From Gammaproteobacteria bacterium (GTDB lineage Bacteria; Pseudomonadota; Gammaproteobacteria; Pseudomonadales; Azotimanducaceae), in assembly GCA_026709225.1 (NCBI GenBank), contig JAPOTJ010000023.1, positions 1 to 35,968 of the forward strand: 35,968 nt of DNA, in the 5' to 3' direction. Made by a program: the position numbers and the translations under genes. Shown here one piece after another: positions 1 through 9,675 of the stretch (its first letter is position 1; each line of letters starts with the position of its first letter). The notes beneath the pieces are model-generated. The model ran no database searches and was not told the origin of the DNA. It was given only the letters and a program-made list of their open reading frames with translations.

Positions 1-87
1 CGGCAAAGTATTGCCTGCTTCAGCGCCTTGCCACAGCCCTTCTCCTGCGCGCTGAATCCACACTTATTTATGGGACAGGACACTAGC
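1..87 (-). mobile_element. Terminus of a repeated (IS-like) element, left end of window
   Basis: Bases 59-87 match bases 35762-35790 in inverted orientation over 29 positions with one mismatch. Bases 30-52 match bases 35941-35963 in inverted orientation over 23 positions with none. Read on the minus strand, the terminus runs outward-in as a CTAGTGT flank, then CTGTCCCATAAATAAGTGTG. The form 'TGTCC..TAAAT..GTGT' resembles the ends of IS256-family elements, but that family call is only a resemblance. No transposase reading frame is inside the window. The element continues beyond base 1. Confidence 0.5.
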
Positions 88-175
88 ACTGCGGCGGTCA
101 CGACGCCGAAGCCGCGCCAGCAATGATGTCGGTACAGCCGCCAAGGAAGGTGCCGAAGCGCCGTGATACCGGCGC

Positions 176-1431
<1,256 letters not shown>

Positions 1432-1542
1432 AACCCGCGAGCGCTTTCGACCACGATCAACGACAATTCTTTTGTGAGTAGACTTACTCGACAAGGCTGG
1501 CAGCAAAGCTGAGATTTCTTTACTCAGCCCGATACGCAGTAG

Positions 1543-2535
1543 TTACCCGTGGTGCACCACGGCGCGCCCAACCATTTTGCCAGCAAGAATCTCGTCGATC
1601 GCATTCGAGAGCGATTCGAGGTTGATTTCAGTTGCAAGCGCGTGCAAGCCATCAAGCTTCCATTCATCCGCGAGCTTCGCCCAGATGCGGCACTTCTCAT
1701 CGCGCGGCAGATTCACTGAGTCAATCCCAAGCAAATTGACGTGGCGCAATAGAAACGGAAACACGGTCGCAGGAATCTCTGCGCCGCCGACGAGTCCGCA
1801 GGCAGCGAGACTCTTGCCGTGTTCGAGCGACTTCAAGAGATTCCACAGCATCTCGCCACCGACGGTGTCGATCACCCCTCCCCAAGTTGGCTTGCCGAGC
1901 ATACGATCCTTGCCTTCCAAGGCTTCTTCGCGACTCATGATGCGCGACGCGCCGAGCGACTTCAGCCAATCGCTGCGCTCAGGCTTGCCGCTGACTGCGA
2001 CGACCTCGTAGCCAAGCTGCGCGAGCAGCATGACGCCAACCGAGCCGACCCCGCCTGTCGCGCCCGTCACGACGACCGGCCCGCCATCTGGCGACATGCC
2101 GACCGCTTCGAGCTTGTCAACGCACAAGGCTGCCGTGAAGCCTGCCGTGCCGAGGACCATGGCATCAACAAGCGTCATGCCACGAGGCAGCGGCAATGTC
2201 CATTCGACCGGCACGCGAATGCGCGTCCCGAACCCGCCCCAAGTATTCATGCCAAGATCGAAGCCTTGCGCGAGCACGGGCGTACCAGCGGCAAGTGACG
2301 GATCTTCGGACTCAAGCACGATGCCCGCCGCATCAATGCCCGGCACATGCGGAAAAACGCGCGTCACACCCGGGTTACCGGTCGCGGAGAGTGCATCTTT
2401 GTAGTTGAGCGACGAATACTGCACATCGATCAGGACTGGATGATCCGGCAAAGACGCGAGCGGGACATCGACAATGCCTCGATGCAGCGTACCATCGTCC
2501 TGCTTGGTGACTTGAAATGCCTTGAAATGTGTCAT
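1543..2535 (-). CDS. acuI: Acrylyl-CoA reductase / YhdH-family quinone oxidoreductase
   Basis: The 330-residue product belongs to the zinc-free MDR branch that contains E. coli YhdH/AcuI, which reduces acryloyl-CoA to propionyl-CoA with NADPH. The N-terminal GroES-like fold carries SSLNYKDALSATG and PHVPGIDAAG. The nucleotide-binding domain has the glycine-rich stretch VTGATGGVGSVGVMLLAQLGY, and the C-terminus ends in the family-typical GKMVGRAVV. Length matches the family. In marine bacteria AcuI detoxifies acrylate made from DMSP, but no DMSP lyase gene is nearby, so the physiological substrate is open. The gene follows sohB on the same strand with a gap of about 14 bases, so the two are probably co-transcribed. 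No strong ribosome-binding site precedes the ATG, which fits translational coupling. Confidence 0.85.
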   Translation of the reverse strand: MTHFKAFQVTKQDDGTLHRGIVDVPLASLPDHPVLIDVQYSSLNYKDALSATGNPGVTRVFPHVPGIDAAGIVLESEDPSLAAGTPVLAQGFDLGMNTWGGFGTRIRVPVEWTLPLPRGMTLVDAMVLGTAGFTAALCVDKLEAVGMSPDGGPVVVTGATGGVGSVGVMLLAQLGYEVVAVSGKPERSDWLKSLGASRIMSREEALEGKDRMLGKPTWGGVIDTVGGEMLWNLLKSLEHGKSLAACGLVGGAEIPATVFPFLLRHVNLLGIDSVNLPRDEKCRIWAKLADEWKLDGLHALATEINLESLSNAIDEILAGKMVGRAVVHHG

Positions 2536-2549
2536 TGTCTGAGCGCTGG

Positions 2550-3572
2550 CTAATGGCTGTTGAATCGCGACATGAACTGCGTCGTCGCTTGCCCGAACTG
2601 TTCCATCAGACGCGCCATCGGCGTGCGATCATCCACCCACTTGACCTCGAATATGTCTGCATCTTCGCGTGCTCGCAGCAAATATTCATCGCTCGTCACC
2701 AGCTCGTCAACGAGCTTCAAGTCGAGCGCGCGCGCGCCGAACCAAGTCTCGCCGGTGGCGACTTCATCAAGTGGCACCTGCGGCCTGTTCTCGGTCAAGA
2801 ACTGCCCGAAGAGCGCATGCACGTCATCGATCTCCTGCTGCACTTTTCGCCGATGTTCGGGTTTGTTTTCGCCGAAGAGCGTGAGCGTGCGCTTGTGCTT
2901 GCCCGCGGTGATCATCTCGTAATCGACATCGTGCTTCTTGAGCAGGCGATTCAAGTTCGGCATTTCCACCACGATGCCAATCGAGCCGAGCACAGCGAAC
3001 GGCGCGGCAATGAGATGCGAGGCAACCGACGCCATGAGATAGCCGCCGCTCGCCGCCACCTTGTCCACGGCGACGACGAGCTTGGCGCCCGAATCGCGCA
3101 CGCGCTTCAACTGCGAGGCGGCGAGTCCATAGCCATGCACCGTGCCACCGGTACTTTCAACACGCACCACGACTTCATCTTCCTCGCCAATGCCTGTAAG
3201 CAGCGCGGTGATCTCGCGGCGCAGCTTGGAGACGCGGGACGCGGCGATGTCGCCTTCAAAATCAAGCACATACATGCGGCGGCGAGATTCGGTTGCGTCA
3301 CTGCGCACCTTGTCCTTGAGTTTTTCTTCGCGTTTTCTCTGCTTCTTGGCCTGTTTCATGCCTTTCTGACTCACCGCACCTGCGGCCATGCGCAATGTGC
3401 TCTCAAAGTCGTCGAACTCGACATTGAGCCGGGAGACTTCCAAGTGTCCCTTGCGATGACCATACTGACGCTGCATACGCGCCGACGCCGCGTAACCGAC
3501 TATGGCCATCAACGCGGTCACCACGACAATCGCCTTGGCGGCGAACAAAAGAAAGTCGTACAGGTATTCCAT
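2550..3572 (-). CDS. sohB: Inner-membrane serine peptidase SohB (SppA-like, family S49)
   Basis: The 340-residue protein begins with one membrane segment (about residues 5-28) that should anchor it in the inner membrane with the peptidase domain outside the cytoplasm. A charged coiled-coil linker (about 68-100) follows. The S49 domain starts at YVLDFEGDI. The nucleophile is Ser175 in AASGGYLMAS and the general base is Lys227 in AGKHKRTL. The 52-residue Ser-Lys spacing is that of E. coli SohB. The family cleaves membrane-associated and signal-peptide fragments; SohB is known as a multicopy suppressor of htrA. A hairpin pair separates it from the upstream TonB receptor, and acuI follows closely. 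Confidence 0.92.
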   Translation of the reverse strand: MEYLYDFLLFAAKAIVVVTALMAIVGYAASARMQRQYGHRKGHLEVSRLNVEFDDFESTLRMAAGAVSQKGMKQAKKQRKREEKLKDKVRSDATESRRRMYVLDFEGDIAASRVSKLRREITALLTGIGEEDEVVVRVESTGGTVHGYGLAASQLKRVRDSGAKLVVAVDKVAASGGYLMASVASHLIAAPFAVLGSIGIVVEMPNLNRLLKKHDVDYEMITAGKHKRTLTLFGENKPEHRRKVQQEIDDVHALFGQFLTENRPQVPLDEVATGETWFGARALDLKLVDELVTSDEYLLRAREDADIFEVKWVDDRTPMARLMEQFGQATTQFMSRFNSH

Positions 3573-3603
3573 TTAGAACAAGGCTCTCCCAGCAGATACG
3601 CGA

Positions 3604-3624
3604 AGGGCTGCCGATGGCAGCCCT
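3604..3624 (-). terminator. Hairpin downstream of the TonB-receptor gene
   Basis: A perfect 9-bp stem (AGGGCTGCC / GGCAGCCCT) with a 3-base loop lies between the receptor stop codon and the sohB start. No T-run follows on either strand, so it may act as a processing barrier or Rho-assisted terminator rather than a classical intrinsic terminator. Confidence 0.4.
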
Positions 3625-3637
3625 GCCAAGTTGTCTA

Positions 3638-3654
3638 AGTACGTTCTTCGTACT
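3638..3654 (-). terminator. Second hairpin overlapping the TonB-receptor stop codon
   Basis: A 6-bp stem (AGTACG / CGTACT) with loop TTCTT overlaps the TAG stop of the receptor gene and precedes the larger hairpin at 3604-3624. Together they form a tandem stem-loop 3' end. There is no T-run. Confidence 0.3.
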
Positions 3655-6151
3655 ACAGCGAGCCGCTGATCTTGAAGAACATGAGCGCACCATTATGCCC
3701 TGCCGGGGCGTATCGTGGATACTTGCGCCCGTTGCCATAGTTAATGGCTTCATCAGGATACTCGTCCAAGACGTTCTCCACGCCAAGCGTTAGCGCGAAG
3801 CCAGCGTCGAAATTGTATCGAACGAGCACATCAGCGAGGCCGTAGCCGCTGAAGTCATCGCCAGCATGGTCGTCGTACCAATCGCCGAAGTAGCTATAGC
3901 GCAGGACCAAGTCCCAATCATAGAAGCTTACCTCATACGAGACATTGGCGCGATGCTCTGGCCAGCCATGCTCAAGGTTCCTGATCGTGCCAGCTGAAAT
4001 ATTGGATGAACTGACGACATCGGTCTCCGTGCTGTTCCAAGAGAAGAGCACATCCGCGCTGCCAGTATTGGTTTCCCAGCCATAGCTCGCGACGATATCG
4101 ATGCCTTTGGTCTCGGTGTCGAAGTCGTTTGTGAAGTAGCGAACGGAAGTAAATTCGTTGGCGTCAGGCACGCCTGCGGCGACGAGCTGCGCCTTGATGG
4201 CATCAGTCACATCAAAGTTACCGGAGAGCGCGATGCGATCATCAATATCGATCTGAAAATAATCGATGGTCAAGCGAAAACCGCCGTCGCTTGCGTAGAC
4301 AACGCCGAGCGACAGGTTCTGGCTCTCTTCCGGCTCAAGCTCGCGACCGCCGAGCGCGACCGCAACCGGATGCGTTGAGCCGATGGTGCCTCGCTCCTCG
4401 AACTCGTTGGTGACGGCATTGACCACCGTTGACAGATTGCGCGCATTGGATTGACCGGGCGTGGGCGCACGGAAGCCCGAGCCGACTGACCCGCGCAAAG
4501 CAATGCTGTCGGTCAATCTCAGATGCGTCGCGAGCTTGAAGTTGGTGGTGCTGCCGAAGCCGTCGAAGTCCTCATAGCGAAGTGCGCCGCCGACACGCCA
4601 ATTCTCGGTCGCATCCACTTCCAAATCCAGGTAGGCGGCAATGTTGTCTCGCTTCCACGCGCCCGATGTCGCCGGATTAAATCCGCCAAAGCCATTCGAG
4701 CCGCTCGCGAATCCGTATTGCTGGTAAGGCCCGAGTTCCCAAGACGCCGATTCGCCGGTGGAAATCTCGAACTCTTCACTGCGCATCTCGAAGCCGCCTG
4801 CGACATTGAGGTCGGACGCAGCACCAATGTCGATGGGATAGACCAAGTCCACATTGAAGTTGGTTTCAGTCTGCGTGTATTCGCCAATATCAAAATCGCG
4901 CGGACTCGCCGGACCAAGCGAAGCGTTCAGCGTATTGCGGTTGAATGCTTCAAGGTTGTTCTCTCCGAGGCTTGCCGAGACATCCCACAGGAGGCCGCTG
5001 ACATGCTCGCCTCGAAGTCCGACAACAAGCGAATGGTCGTTGACAGTGGCGCCAAACTCGGGCGTGAAGCCCTGTGGCAGCGTCTCAACGAAGGAGAAGC
5101 AGTCAGCATCGGCGAGCAGACTTTCGCGGAATGAAAGGAGATTCGCCGCCGTCGAATCCACATCGCCGTACTTGGCGGCGCAGCCCGCTCCGCCAACGAG
5201 GAATTTGTTGGCGCTCGTCTTGTAGACACCGTTTCGGTTCATCGGACTGCGGAAGAAAAAGGCCGTTGACACCTCGCGCGTCGCGTAGTTGCCAAAGGCG
5301 TAGAACGTGGATGCCTCGCCCACGGGCGTTCCGAGATTGGCGACGAGCTTCAGGCTGTCCTGCACATCCGGCGACCCCCATGGTTTGGCGGGCACGGCGA
5401 CGCCCGATATGCCGAGGTCGATGAGCGCACTTGCATGAGCGTGCTGAACGCTGCGATCAGTGGGTGCAGACTCGCCGTATTCAAAGCTCAGATTCGCAAA
5501 GCCGTCGGAAAAAAGCGGCAGGCCGACATTGCCGGAGAGGGTGGTCATGTCCTCGCTTGAGTCCTCGTAATAGGCGCCGTAGCGCGCCTCGAAGCTTGCG
5601 CCGTCGGCATCGTCCTTGAGCACGAAATTCAGCACGCCGGCAATGGCGTCCGACCCGTATTGCGCGGCGGCGCCGTCGCGAAGCACTTCCATGCGATCAA
5701 GCGCGATCGCTGGAATCGCCGAAATATCCGGCCCTTGCGCGCCGTTCGAAGCGCCGTTCGAGATCCATTGAATGACCGAACCGCGATGGCGGCGCTTGTT
5801 GTTCATCAGCACGAGCGTGTGGTCGGGCGCGAGACCGCGCAGGTTCACCGGTCTTAGAAGCGCCGCGAGGTCGCGCGACGGATTGTCGCTGACATGAAAC
5901 GACGGCACCAGCGCGCGAATGAGATTCGACATGTCTGAACCTGCTTGATTCTCAAAATTCTCGGCGCTGATGATGTCCACTGGCACCGATGAGTCTTCGA
6001 TCGATCTCGGCAGCGCGCGCGTGCCGACGACGACGACCTCTTCGATTTCAACCTGTGGGGGTGCGCTTGGCTCAGCGCTTGCCGCAGGTAGCCACGCAGC
6101 GCCCGTCAACACGAGCAGCACGCCCATCGTTCGATCAGCCATAATCTTCAT
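3653..6151 (-). CDS. TonB-dependent outer-membrane receptor
   Basis: This 832-residue receptor should import a large or scarce ligand across the outer membrane using TonB energy. An open frame continues 93 codons upstream, but the ATG at 6151 is the likely start: AGGAGG lies 8-9 bases before it, and it opens a good signal peptide (MADRTMGVLLVLTGAAWLP, cut near ASA at about residue 26). A TonB-box-like EEVVVVG follows at about 37-43. The plug domain follows, with LRGLAPDHTLVLMNNKRR and the diagnostic MEVLRDGAAAQYGSDAIAGV. The rest is the beta-barrel. It ends in FFKISGSL, without the usual terminal aromatic residue. No ligand is evident: there is no siderophore or B12 gene beside it. The divergent SCP2-domain gene only 28 bases away hints at a hydrophobic substrate, but that is inference. 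Confidence 0.9.
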   Translation of the reverse strand: MKIMADRTMGVLLVLTGAAWLPAASAEPSAPPQVEIEEVVVVGTRALPRSIEDSSVPVDIISAENFENQAGSDMSNLIRALVPSFHVSDNPSRDLAALLRPVNLRGLAPDHTLVLMNNKRRHRGSVIQWISNGASNGAQGPDISAIPAIALDRMEVLRDGAAAQYGSDAIAGVLNFVLKDDADGASFEARYGAYYEDSSEDMTTLSGNVGLPLFSDGFANLSFEYGESAPTDRSVQHAHASALIDLGISGVAVPAKPWGSPDVQDSLKLVANLGTPVGEASTFYAFGNYATREVSTAFFFRSPMNRNGVYKTSANKFLVGGAGCAAKYGDVDSTAANLLSFRESLLADADCFSFVETLPQGFTPEFGATVNDHSLVVGLRGEHVSGLLWDVSASLGENNLEAFNRNTLNASLGPASPRDFDIGEYTQTETNFNVDLVYPIDIGAASDLNVAGGFEMRSEEFEISTGESASWELGPYQQYGFASGSNGFGGFNPATSGAWKRDNIAAYLDLEVDATENWRVGGALRYEDFDGFGSTTNFKLATHLRLTDSIALRGSVGSGFRAPTPGQSNARNLSTVVNAVTNEFEERGTIGSTHPVAVALGGRELEPEESQNLSLGVVYASDGGFRLTIDYFQIDIDDRIALSGNFDVTDAIKAQLVAAGVPDANEFTSVRYFTNDFDTETKGIDIVASYGWETNTGSADVLFSWNSTETDVVSSSNISAGTIRNLEHGWPEHRANVSYEVSFYDWDLVLRYSYFGDWYDDHAGDDFSGYGLADVLVRYNFDAGFALTLGVENVLDEYPDEAINYGNGRKYPRYAPAGHNGALMFFKISGSL

Positions 6152-6179
6152 CAGTTGCGCCCTCCTTGGGACTCGGTCA

Positions 6180-6548
6180 GTGAATAGCGACATTAGAAAC
6201 TTTTTACGCGCGCGATTCAATAGCTCGGCGGCGGCAGGTCTTGATGTGCGGGTCGGATTTGCTTGGCACGGCGATGACGCCAGCCAGTGTCGCTTTCGTA
6301 TTACTGATGAACGCATAGATGACATGGAAGACATCGACGAGCCCAAGCTCGATTTAACGATGTTCTTTGCCTCATCGGACCTCTTGAGGGCAGTTGTCCT
6401 CGGCGAGGCCAATCCGATTGAGCACTTCATGCAGGGCGAATTTCGCGCCGATGGCGGCCTACCGCTCGTGTTTCCGCTCCTCTCTTCATTTACAGGCCAG
6501 CCGAACGCACGCGCGCCACAAACTCGTCAATCAGCCAGCGCGAAATAG
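6180..6548 (+). CDS. SCP2 sterol-carrier-domain protein
   Basis: This 122-residue product reads as a single SCP2 (sterol carrier protein 2) fold, which binds hydrophobic molecules such as fatty acyl chains or isoprenoids. The N-terminal part (SSAAAGLDVRVGFAW) fits the first helix and strand. CRFRITDERID fits the next strands, and LDLTMFFASSDLLRAVVLGEANPIEHFMQG (about 57-86) carries the characteristic 'LNP..AFM.G' element. GEFRADGGLPLVF closes the domain. The only plausible start is GTG at 6180, 28 bases from the divergent receptor start, with no good ribosome-binding site. The 3' end overlaps nudC by 59 bases. Coding is supported by the family pattern rather than by start signals. A decayed fragment of a longer protein is the alternative. 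Confidence 0.6.
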   Translation: MNSDIRNFLRARFNSSAAAGLDVRVGFAWHGDDASQCRFRITDERIDDMEDIDEPKLDLTMFFASSDLLRAVVLGEANPIEHFMQGEFRADGGLPLVFPLLSSFTGQPNARAPQTRQSASAK

Positions 6549-7356
6549 CCCACTTCGGCGGGATGCTCGGCAAGCTGTCCCACTTGTACCAGTGCGCTTC
6601 GGCAATTTCGTCGTCTTGGCAGATAATCTCACCGCGCTCATACTCGGCGTGAAAGCCGAGCATCAGCGAATTCGGAAACGGCCATGACTGGCTGCCCTTG
6701 TATTCGAGGTTGGTGACGTTGACCCCGACTTCCTCCTTGACCTCGCGATGCACGGTTTGCTCGAGCGATTCGCCAGGTTCGACGAAGCCGGCGAGCGTGC
6801 TGAAAAACCCACTTGGCCACGCGGCGTTGCGCGCCAGCAAGACTTCATCGTCTCGCCATACCAGCACAATCATGCTCGGGCTGAGCCGCGGATAGGCAGT
6901 ATGGCCGCAGTTCGGGCAGACGCGGGCGCGGTCTTCGTCGTGCACAGCGGTTTCAGTCCCGCAGGCGCCGCAGAATCGATGGTTGCGGTCCCATTCGAGT
7001 AGCTGATAGGCGCGCCCTGCGAGATAGAAGACCTGCGGATCGACTTGACCGAGCAGTGAATACAGGCTCAACGCCGCAAAGCCGGGCACTTCACCGCGCC
7101 GCGCCTGCACCGCGAAGCAGGGGCGCCCATCATATTCGCCGAGATAGATGGATTCCCCATGTTCGAGCCAGCGCACATCGTCGTGGCTGAGCGCCGAGGG
7201 CGGCGAATCCTGCTCGCGTGCCAGCATTGCATCGCCCTCAAATGCGAAGTAGAGCGCGCTCGTCCGATCCACCTCGGCACGAGGTTTCACGCAGGCAACA
7301 AAATCATCAGGCGTATCGGGCCACATGGGCAAAAGACAAGTCGGCGGCGCGTGCAT
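6490..7356 (-). CDS. nudC: NAD+ diphosphatase / NAD-cap removing Nudix hydrolase
   Basis: The 288-residue enzyme hydrolyses NAD(H) to NMN(H) and AMP and, in E. coli, removes NAD caps from RNA 5' ends. A four-cysteine zinc ribbon is complete (C129, C132, C147, C150). The Nudix box GFVEPGESLEQTVHREVKEEVG spans about 190-211 and is intact. The NADH-pyrophosphatase signature appears as SQSWPFPNS at about 222-230; the usual second residue after Ser-Gln is Pro and here it is Ser. The frame is open further upstream, but that would overlap the divergent nhaB start; ATG at 7356 leaves about 97 bases for divergent promoters. The 3' end overlaps the convergent SCP2 gene. Confidence 0.92.
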   Translation of the reverse strand: MHAPPTCLLPMWPDTPDDFVACVKPRAEVDRTSALYFAFEGDAMLAREQDSPPSALSHDDVRWLEHGESIYLGEYDGRPCFAVQARRGEVPGFAALSLYSLLGQVDPQVFYLAGRAYQLLEWDRNHRFCGACGTETAVHDEDRARVCPNCGHTAYPRLSPSMIVLVWRDDEVLLARNAAWPSGFFSTLAGFVEPGESLEQTVHREVKEEVGVNVTNLEYKGSQSWPFPNSLMLGFHAEYERGEIICQDDEIAEAHWYKWDSLPSIPPKWAISRWLIDEFVARVRSAGL

Positions 7357-7414
7357 TCTCGCACGAGCAAGAGCTTCACTGAGACTTATTTCACATGACC
7401 CGCAGCCAAGCGCG

Positions 7415-7420
7415 TATACT
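7415..7420 (+). promoter_or_regulatory. Likely -10 element for nhaB
   Basis: TATACT lies 34 bases before the proposed nhaB ATG, in the short divergent space between nudC and nhaB. No convincing -35 hexamer is seen at 16-18 bases; TTCACA is 19 bases upstream. Confidence 0.35.
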
Positions 7421-7453
7421 CGCCGCCCTTCAGTGTGACACCCCTTGGATTCC

Positions 7454-8947
7454 ATGGCGAGCATGACGCTTTCCACGGCGTTTGCGCGCAACTTTCTTGG
7501 CGCCTCGCCTCTTTGGTACAAATGGACGATTTGTGGATTCCTGATCGCGAATCCGCTGTTCCTGCTCGCTCTCGGCCCCTACGCCACCGGATGGCTCATC
7601 ATGCTTGAGTTCATTTTCACTTTGGCGATGGCGCTCAAGTGCTATCCGCTGCAATCGGGCGGGCTGATCGCGATTGAAGCTGTCGCGCTCGGCATGACCA
7701 GCTCGGAGCATGTGCTCGCGGAAGTCTCGAATAACGTTGAAGTCATCCTGCTGCTGATCTTCATGGTGGCGGGCATATTCTTCATGAAAGATCTGCTACT
7801 CACCTCCTTCACGAAGCTGTTTCTCGGTGTTCGCCGCAAATGGCTGCTATCGCTCCTGTTCACTGCGTTCGCGGCGCTGCTCTCGGCGTTTCTCGACGCG
7901 CTCACCGTCACCGCCGTCATCATTGCCGTTGCCGGCGGCTTCTACGCCCTCTATAAGCGCGTCGTGCATGGCATCCATGAGTCCCATGTCAATTTTGAAG
8001 ACGCGGTTCCGGACGGCGAGGATGTCGTGCTCGACGAGTTTCGCGCCTGTCTTCGCAGCCTGCTCATGCACGGCGCCGTCGGCACAGCACTCGGCGGCGT
8101 CTGCACGACGGTCGGCGAGCCACAAAACCTCTTGATCGCCGCCCGCGTCGGCTGGGAGTTTCAGGAGTTCTTCATCGCCATGGCGCCCGCCACCATACCC
8201 GTGCTCTTCGCTGGCTTGGCGATGACCATCCTGCTGGAAAAAACCCGATGGTTCGGCTACGGCACAGAGGTGCCCCCGAAGGTGCTTGAAATCTTGCGAC
8301 AGGCAGAGGCGAAGCGCGTTGCCGAACAGACCAACCTTGATCGCGCACGGCTGTGCGTGCAAGCGCTCGCAGCGGTGTTTCTCGTCGTTGCCCTCGCCTT
8401 TCATCTCGCCGCCGTCGGCATCATCGGCCTGTCGGTCATGATCTTGCAAACGGCATTCAACGGCATCACCGAAGAGCATTGGCTCGGCGAGGCGTTTCAC
8501 GAAGCGCTGCCCTTCGCGGCGCTGCTTGTGGTGTTCTTCGTCATCGTCGCCGTGATCCATGATCAGCACTTGTTCAGCGGCGTGCTCACCTGGGTGTTTG
8601 CACAGCCGCAATCGAGTCAGGCATCGCTGTTCTTTCTTGCGAACGGCGCACTCTCGGCCGTCAGCGACAATGTCTTCGTCGCGACCGTGTATATCAACGA
8701 GGTCGCGGAGCGCTTCAACGCCGGCGACATGTCGCGCGCGCACTTCGAACGCATCGCCGTCGCAGTCAACACCGGCACGAATCTGCTCTCGGTCGCCACG
8801 CCCAATGGCCAAGCAGCGTTCTTGTTCCTGCTGACATCCTCAGTGGCGCCGCTCGTGCGCCTCTCCTACGGGCGTATGCTGCTGATGGCCCTGCCCTACA
8901 CTATGCTGCTGGCGACGGTTGGATATCTGGCTGTGGGGCGCTTGTAA
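7454..8947 (+). CDS. nhaB: Na+/H+ antiporter NhaB
   Basis: The 497-residue polytopic inner-membrane protein exports sodium in exchange for protons. The N-terminus (ARNFLGASPLWYKWTICGFLIANPL) matches the opening of the NhaB family. About a dozen hydrophobic segments follow, with the conserved LSAFLDALTVTAVIIAVAGGFY and, near the C-terminus, ALSAVSDNVFVATVYINE and VAVNTGTNLLSVATPNGQAAFLFL. Length is close to E. coli NhaB. Candidate starts are TTG 7445, ATG 7454 and ATG 7463; 7454 gives the spacing to NFLG closest to the E. coli protein. Its last 47 bases overlap the 3' end of dnaQ on the other strand. NhaB is common in marine gammaproteobacteria. Confidence 0.93.
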   Translation: MASMTLSTAFARNFLGASPLWYKWTICGFLIANPLFLLALGPYATGWLIMLEFIFTLAMALKCYPLQSGGLIAIEAVALGMTSSEHVLAEVSNNVEVILLLIFMVAGIFFMKDLLLTSFTKLFLGVRRKWLLSLLFTAFAALLSAFLDALTVTAVIIAVAGGFYALYKRVVHGIHESHVNFEDAVPDGEDVVLDEFRACLRSLLMHGAVGTALGGVCTTVGEPQNLLIAARVGWEFQEFFIAMAPATIPVLFAGLAMTILLEKTRWFGYGTEVPPKVLEILRQAEAKRVAEQTNLDRARLCVQALAAVFLVVALAFHLAAVGIIGLSVMILQTAFNGITEEHWLGEAFHEALPFAALLVVFFVIVAVIHDQHLFSGVLTWVFAQPQSSQASLFFLANGALSAVSDNVFVATVYINEVAERFNAGDMSRAHFERIAVAVNTGTNLLSVATPNGQAAFLFLLTSSVAPLVRLSYGRMLLMALPYTMLLATVGYLAVGRL

Positions 8948-9665
8948 GCCGATGCCAGAGGCTGCCATCTGCACACATGCCATCGATCTCGTTCAAGAAC
9001 GCCTCGTGCGCATTCAGTTCGTGCTCATCGGCATAGCAGACCTCCAGCCTGACACCTGGCCGCCTCGACACGGCACCCGCTTCAACCTTCTGCACTGATG
9101 CCGATGCCGCAGGTGTATTTTGACTCACGAACAATCCCATCTGACCGCCGGTCATCGCGAGATAGACATCGGCGAGGAGGCTCGCGTCCTTCAGCGCGCC
9201 ATGCAGCTGACGTCCTGAAATGTCGATCGAGAAGCGTCGGCACAGATCATCAAGCGTATGCCTCGCGCCGGGGTATTTGTGCCTTGCGAGCGGCAGCGTG
9301 TCCACTGTTTTATTGCAGATCGACTCGATAGATTCGCAGGGTGACGGCACGAGCCTCCGTACCTCGGCGTTCAAAAAAGCGAGATCGAAAGAGGCGTTAT
9401 GGGCAATCAGCTCGCTGTCTCGCACAAATTCGATAAGTTCATCCGACACCTCGGCAAACCTCGGACAGTCGGTCAATTGATCATCGTGGATGCCGTGTAC
9501 CGCCCTCGCGCCTGCGTCAATTTTGCGGTCTGGCTGCAGGTAGTAGTGAAATTCCTTGCCGGTACGTTCGCGTCCGACAAGTTCGATCGCGCCTATCTCG
9601 ATGATGCGATCACCTGACTCTGCATGAAGGCCAGTGGTTTCAGTGTCGATGAACACTTGTCTCAT
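8901..9665 (-). CDS. dnaQ: DNA polymerase III epsilon subunit (3'-5' proofreading exonuclease)
   Basis: The 254-residue protein is the proofreading subunit of the replicative polymerase. All DEDDh residues are present: Asp7 and Glu9 in FIDTETTG (Exo I), Asp94 in HNASFDLAFLN (Exo II), and His155 with Asp160 in HGALKDA (Exo III). A likely beta-clamp-binding motif, QMGLF, lies at 175-179, where E. coli has its own clamp motif. The C-terminal tail should bind the alpha subunit. ATG at 9665 gives the canonical N-terminus MRQVFIDTETTG. In E. coli rnhA is the neighbour of dnaQ; here rnhA is absent and a YafS-like gene is directly upstream. Confidence 0.95.
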   Translation of the reverse strand: MRQVFIDTETTGLHAESGDRIIEIGAIELVGRERTGKEFHYYLQPDRKIDAGARAVHGIHDDQLTDCPRFAEVSDELIEFVRDSELIAHNASFDLAFLNAEVRRLVPSPCESIESICNKTVDTLPLARHKYPGARHTLDDLCRRFSIDISGRQLHGALKDASLLADVYLAMTGGQMGLFVSQNTPAASASVQKVEAGAVSRRPGVRLEVCYADEHELNAHEAFLNEIDGMCADGSLWHRLTSAPQPDIQPSPAA

Positions 9666-9675
9666 GGAAAAATAC

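Noticed and set aside
2529-3638. 369-codon plus-strand frame opposite sohB
   Set aside because: It is rich in His, Arg and Ala as expected of an antisense shadow in G+C-rich DNA, and sohB on the other strand is unambiguous.
6152-6430. N-terminal extension of the TonB-receptor frame by 93 residues
   Set aside because: A strong ribosome-binding site and a proper signal peptide mark the ATG at 6151. An extension would hide the signal peptide and run antisense to the SCP2 frame.
7847-8812. 321-codon minus-strand frame opposite nhaB
   Set aside because: NhaB is clear on the plus strand; the shadow is low-complexity and charged with no family pattern.
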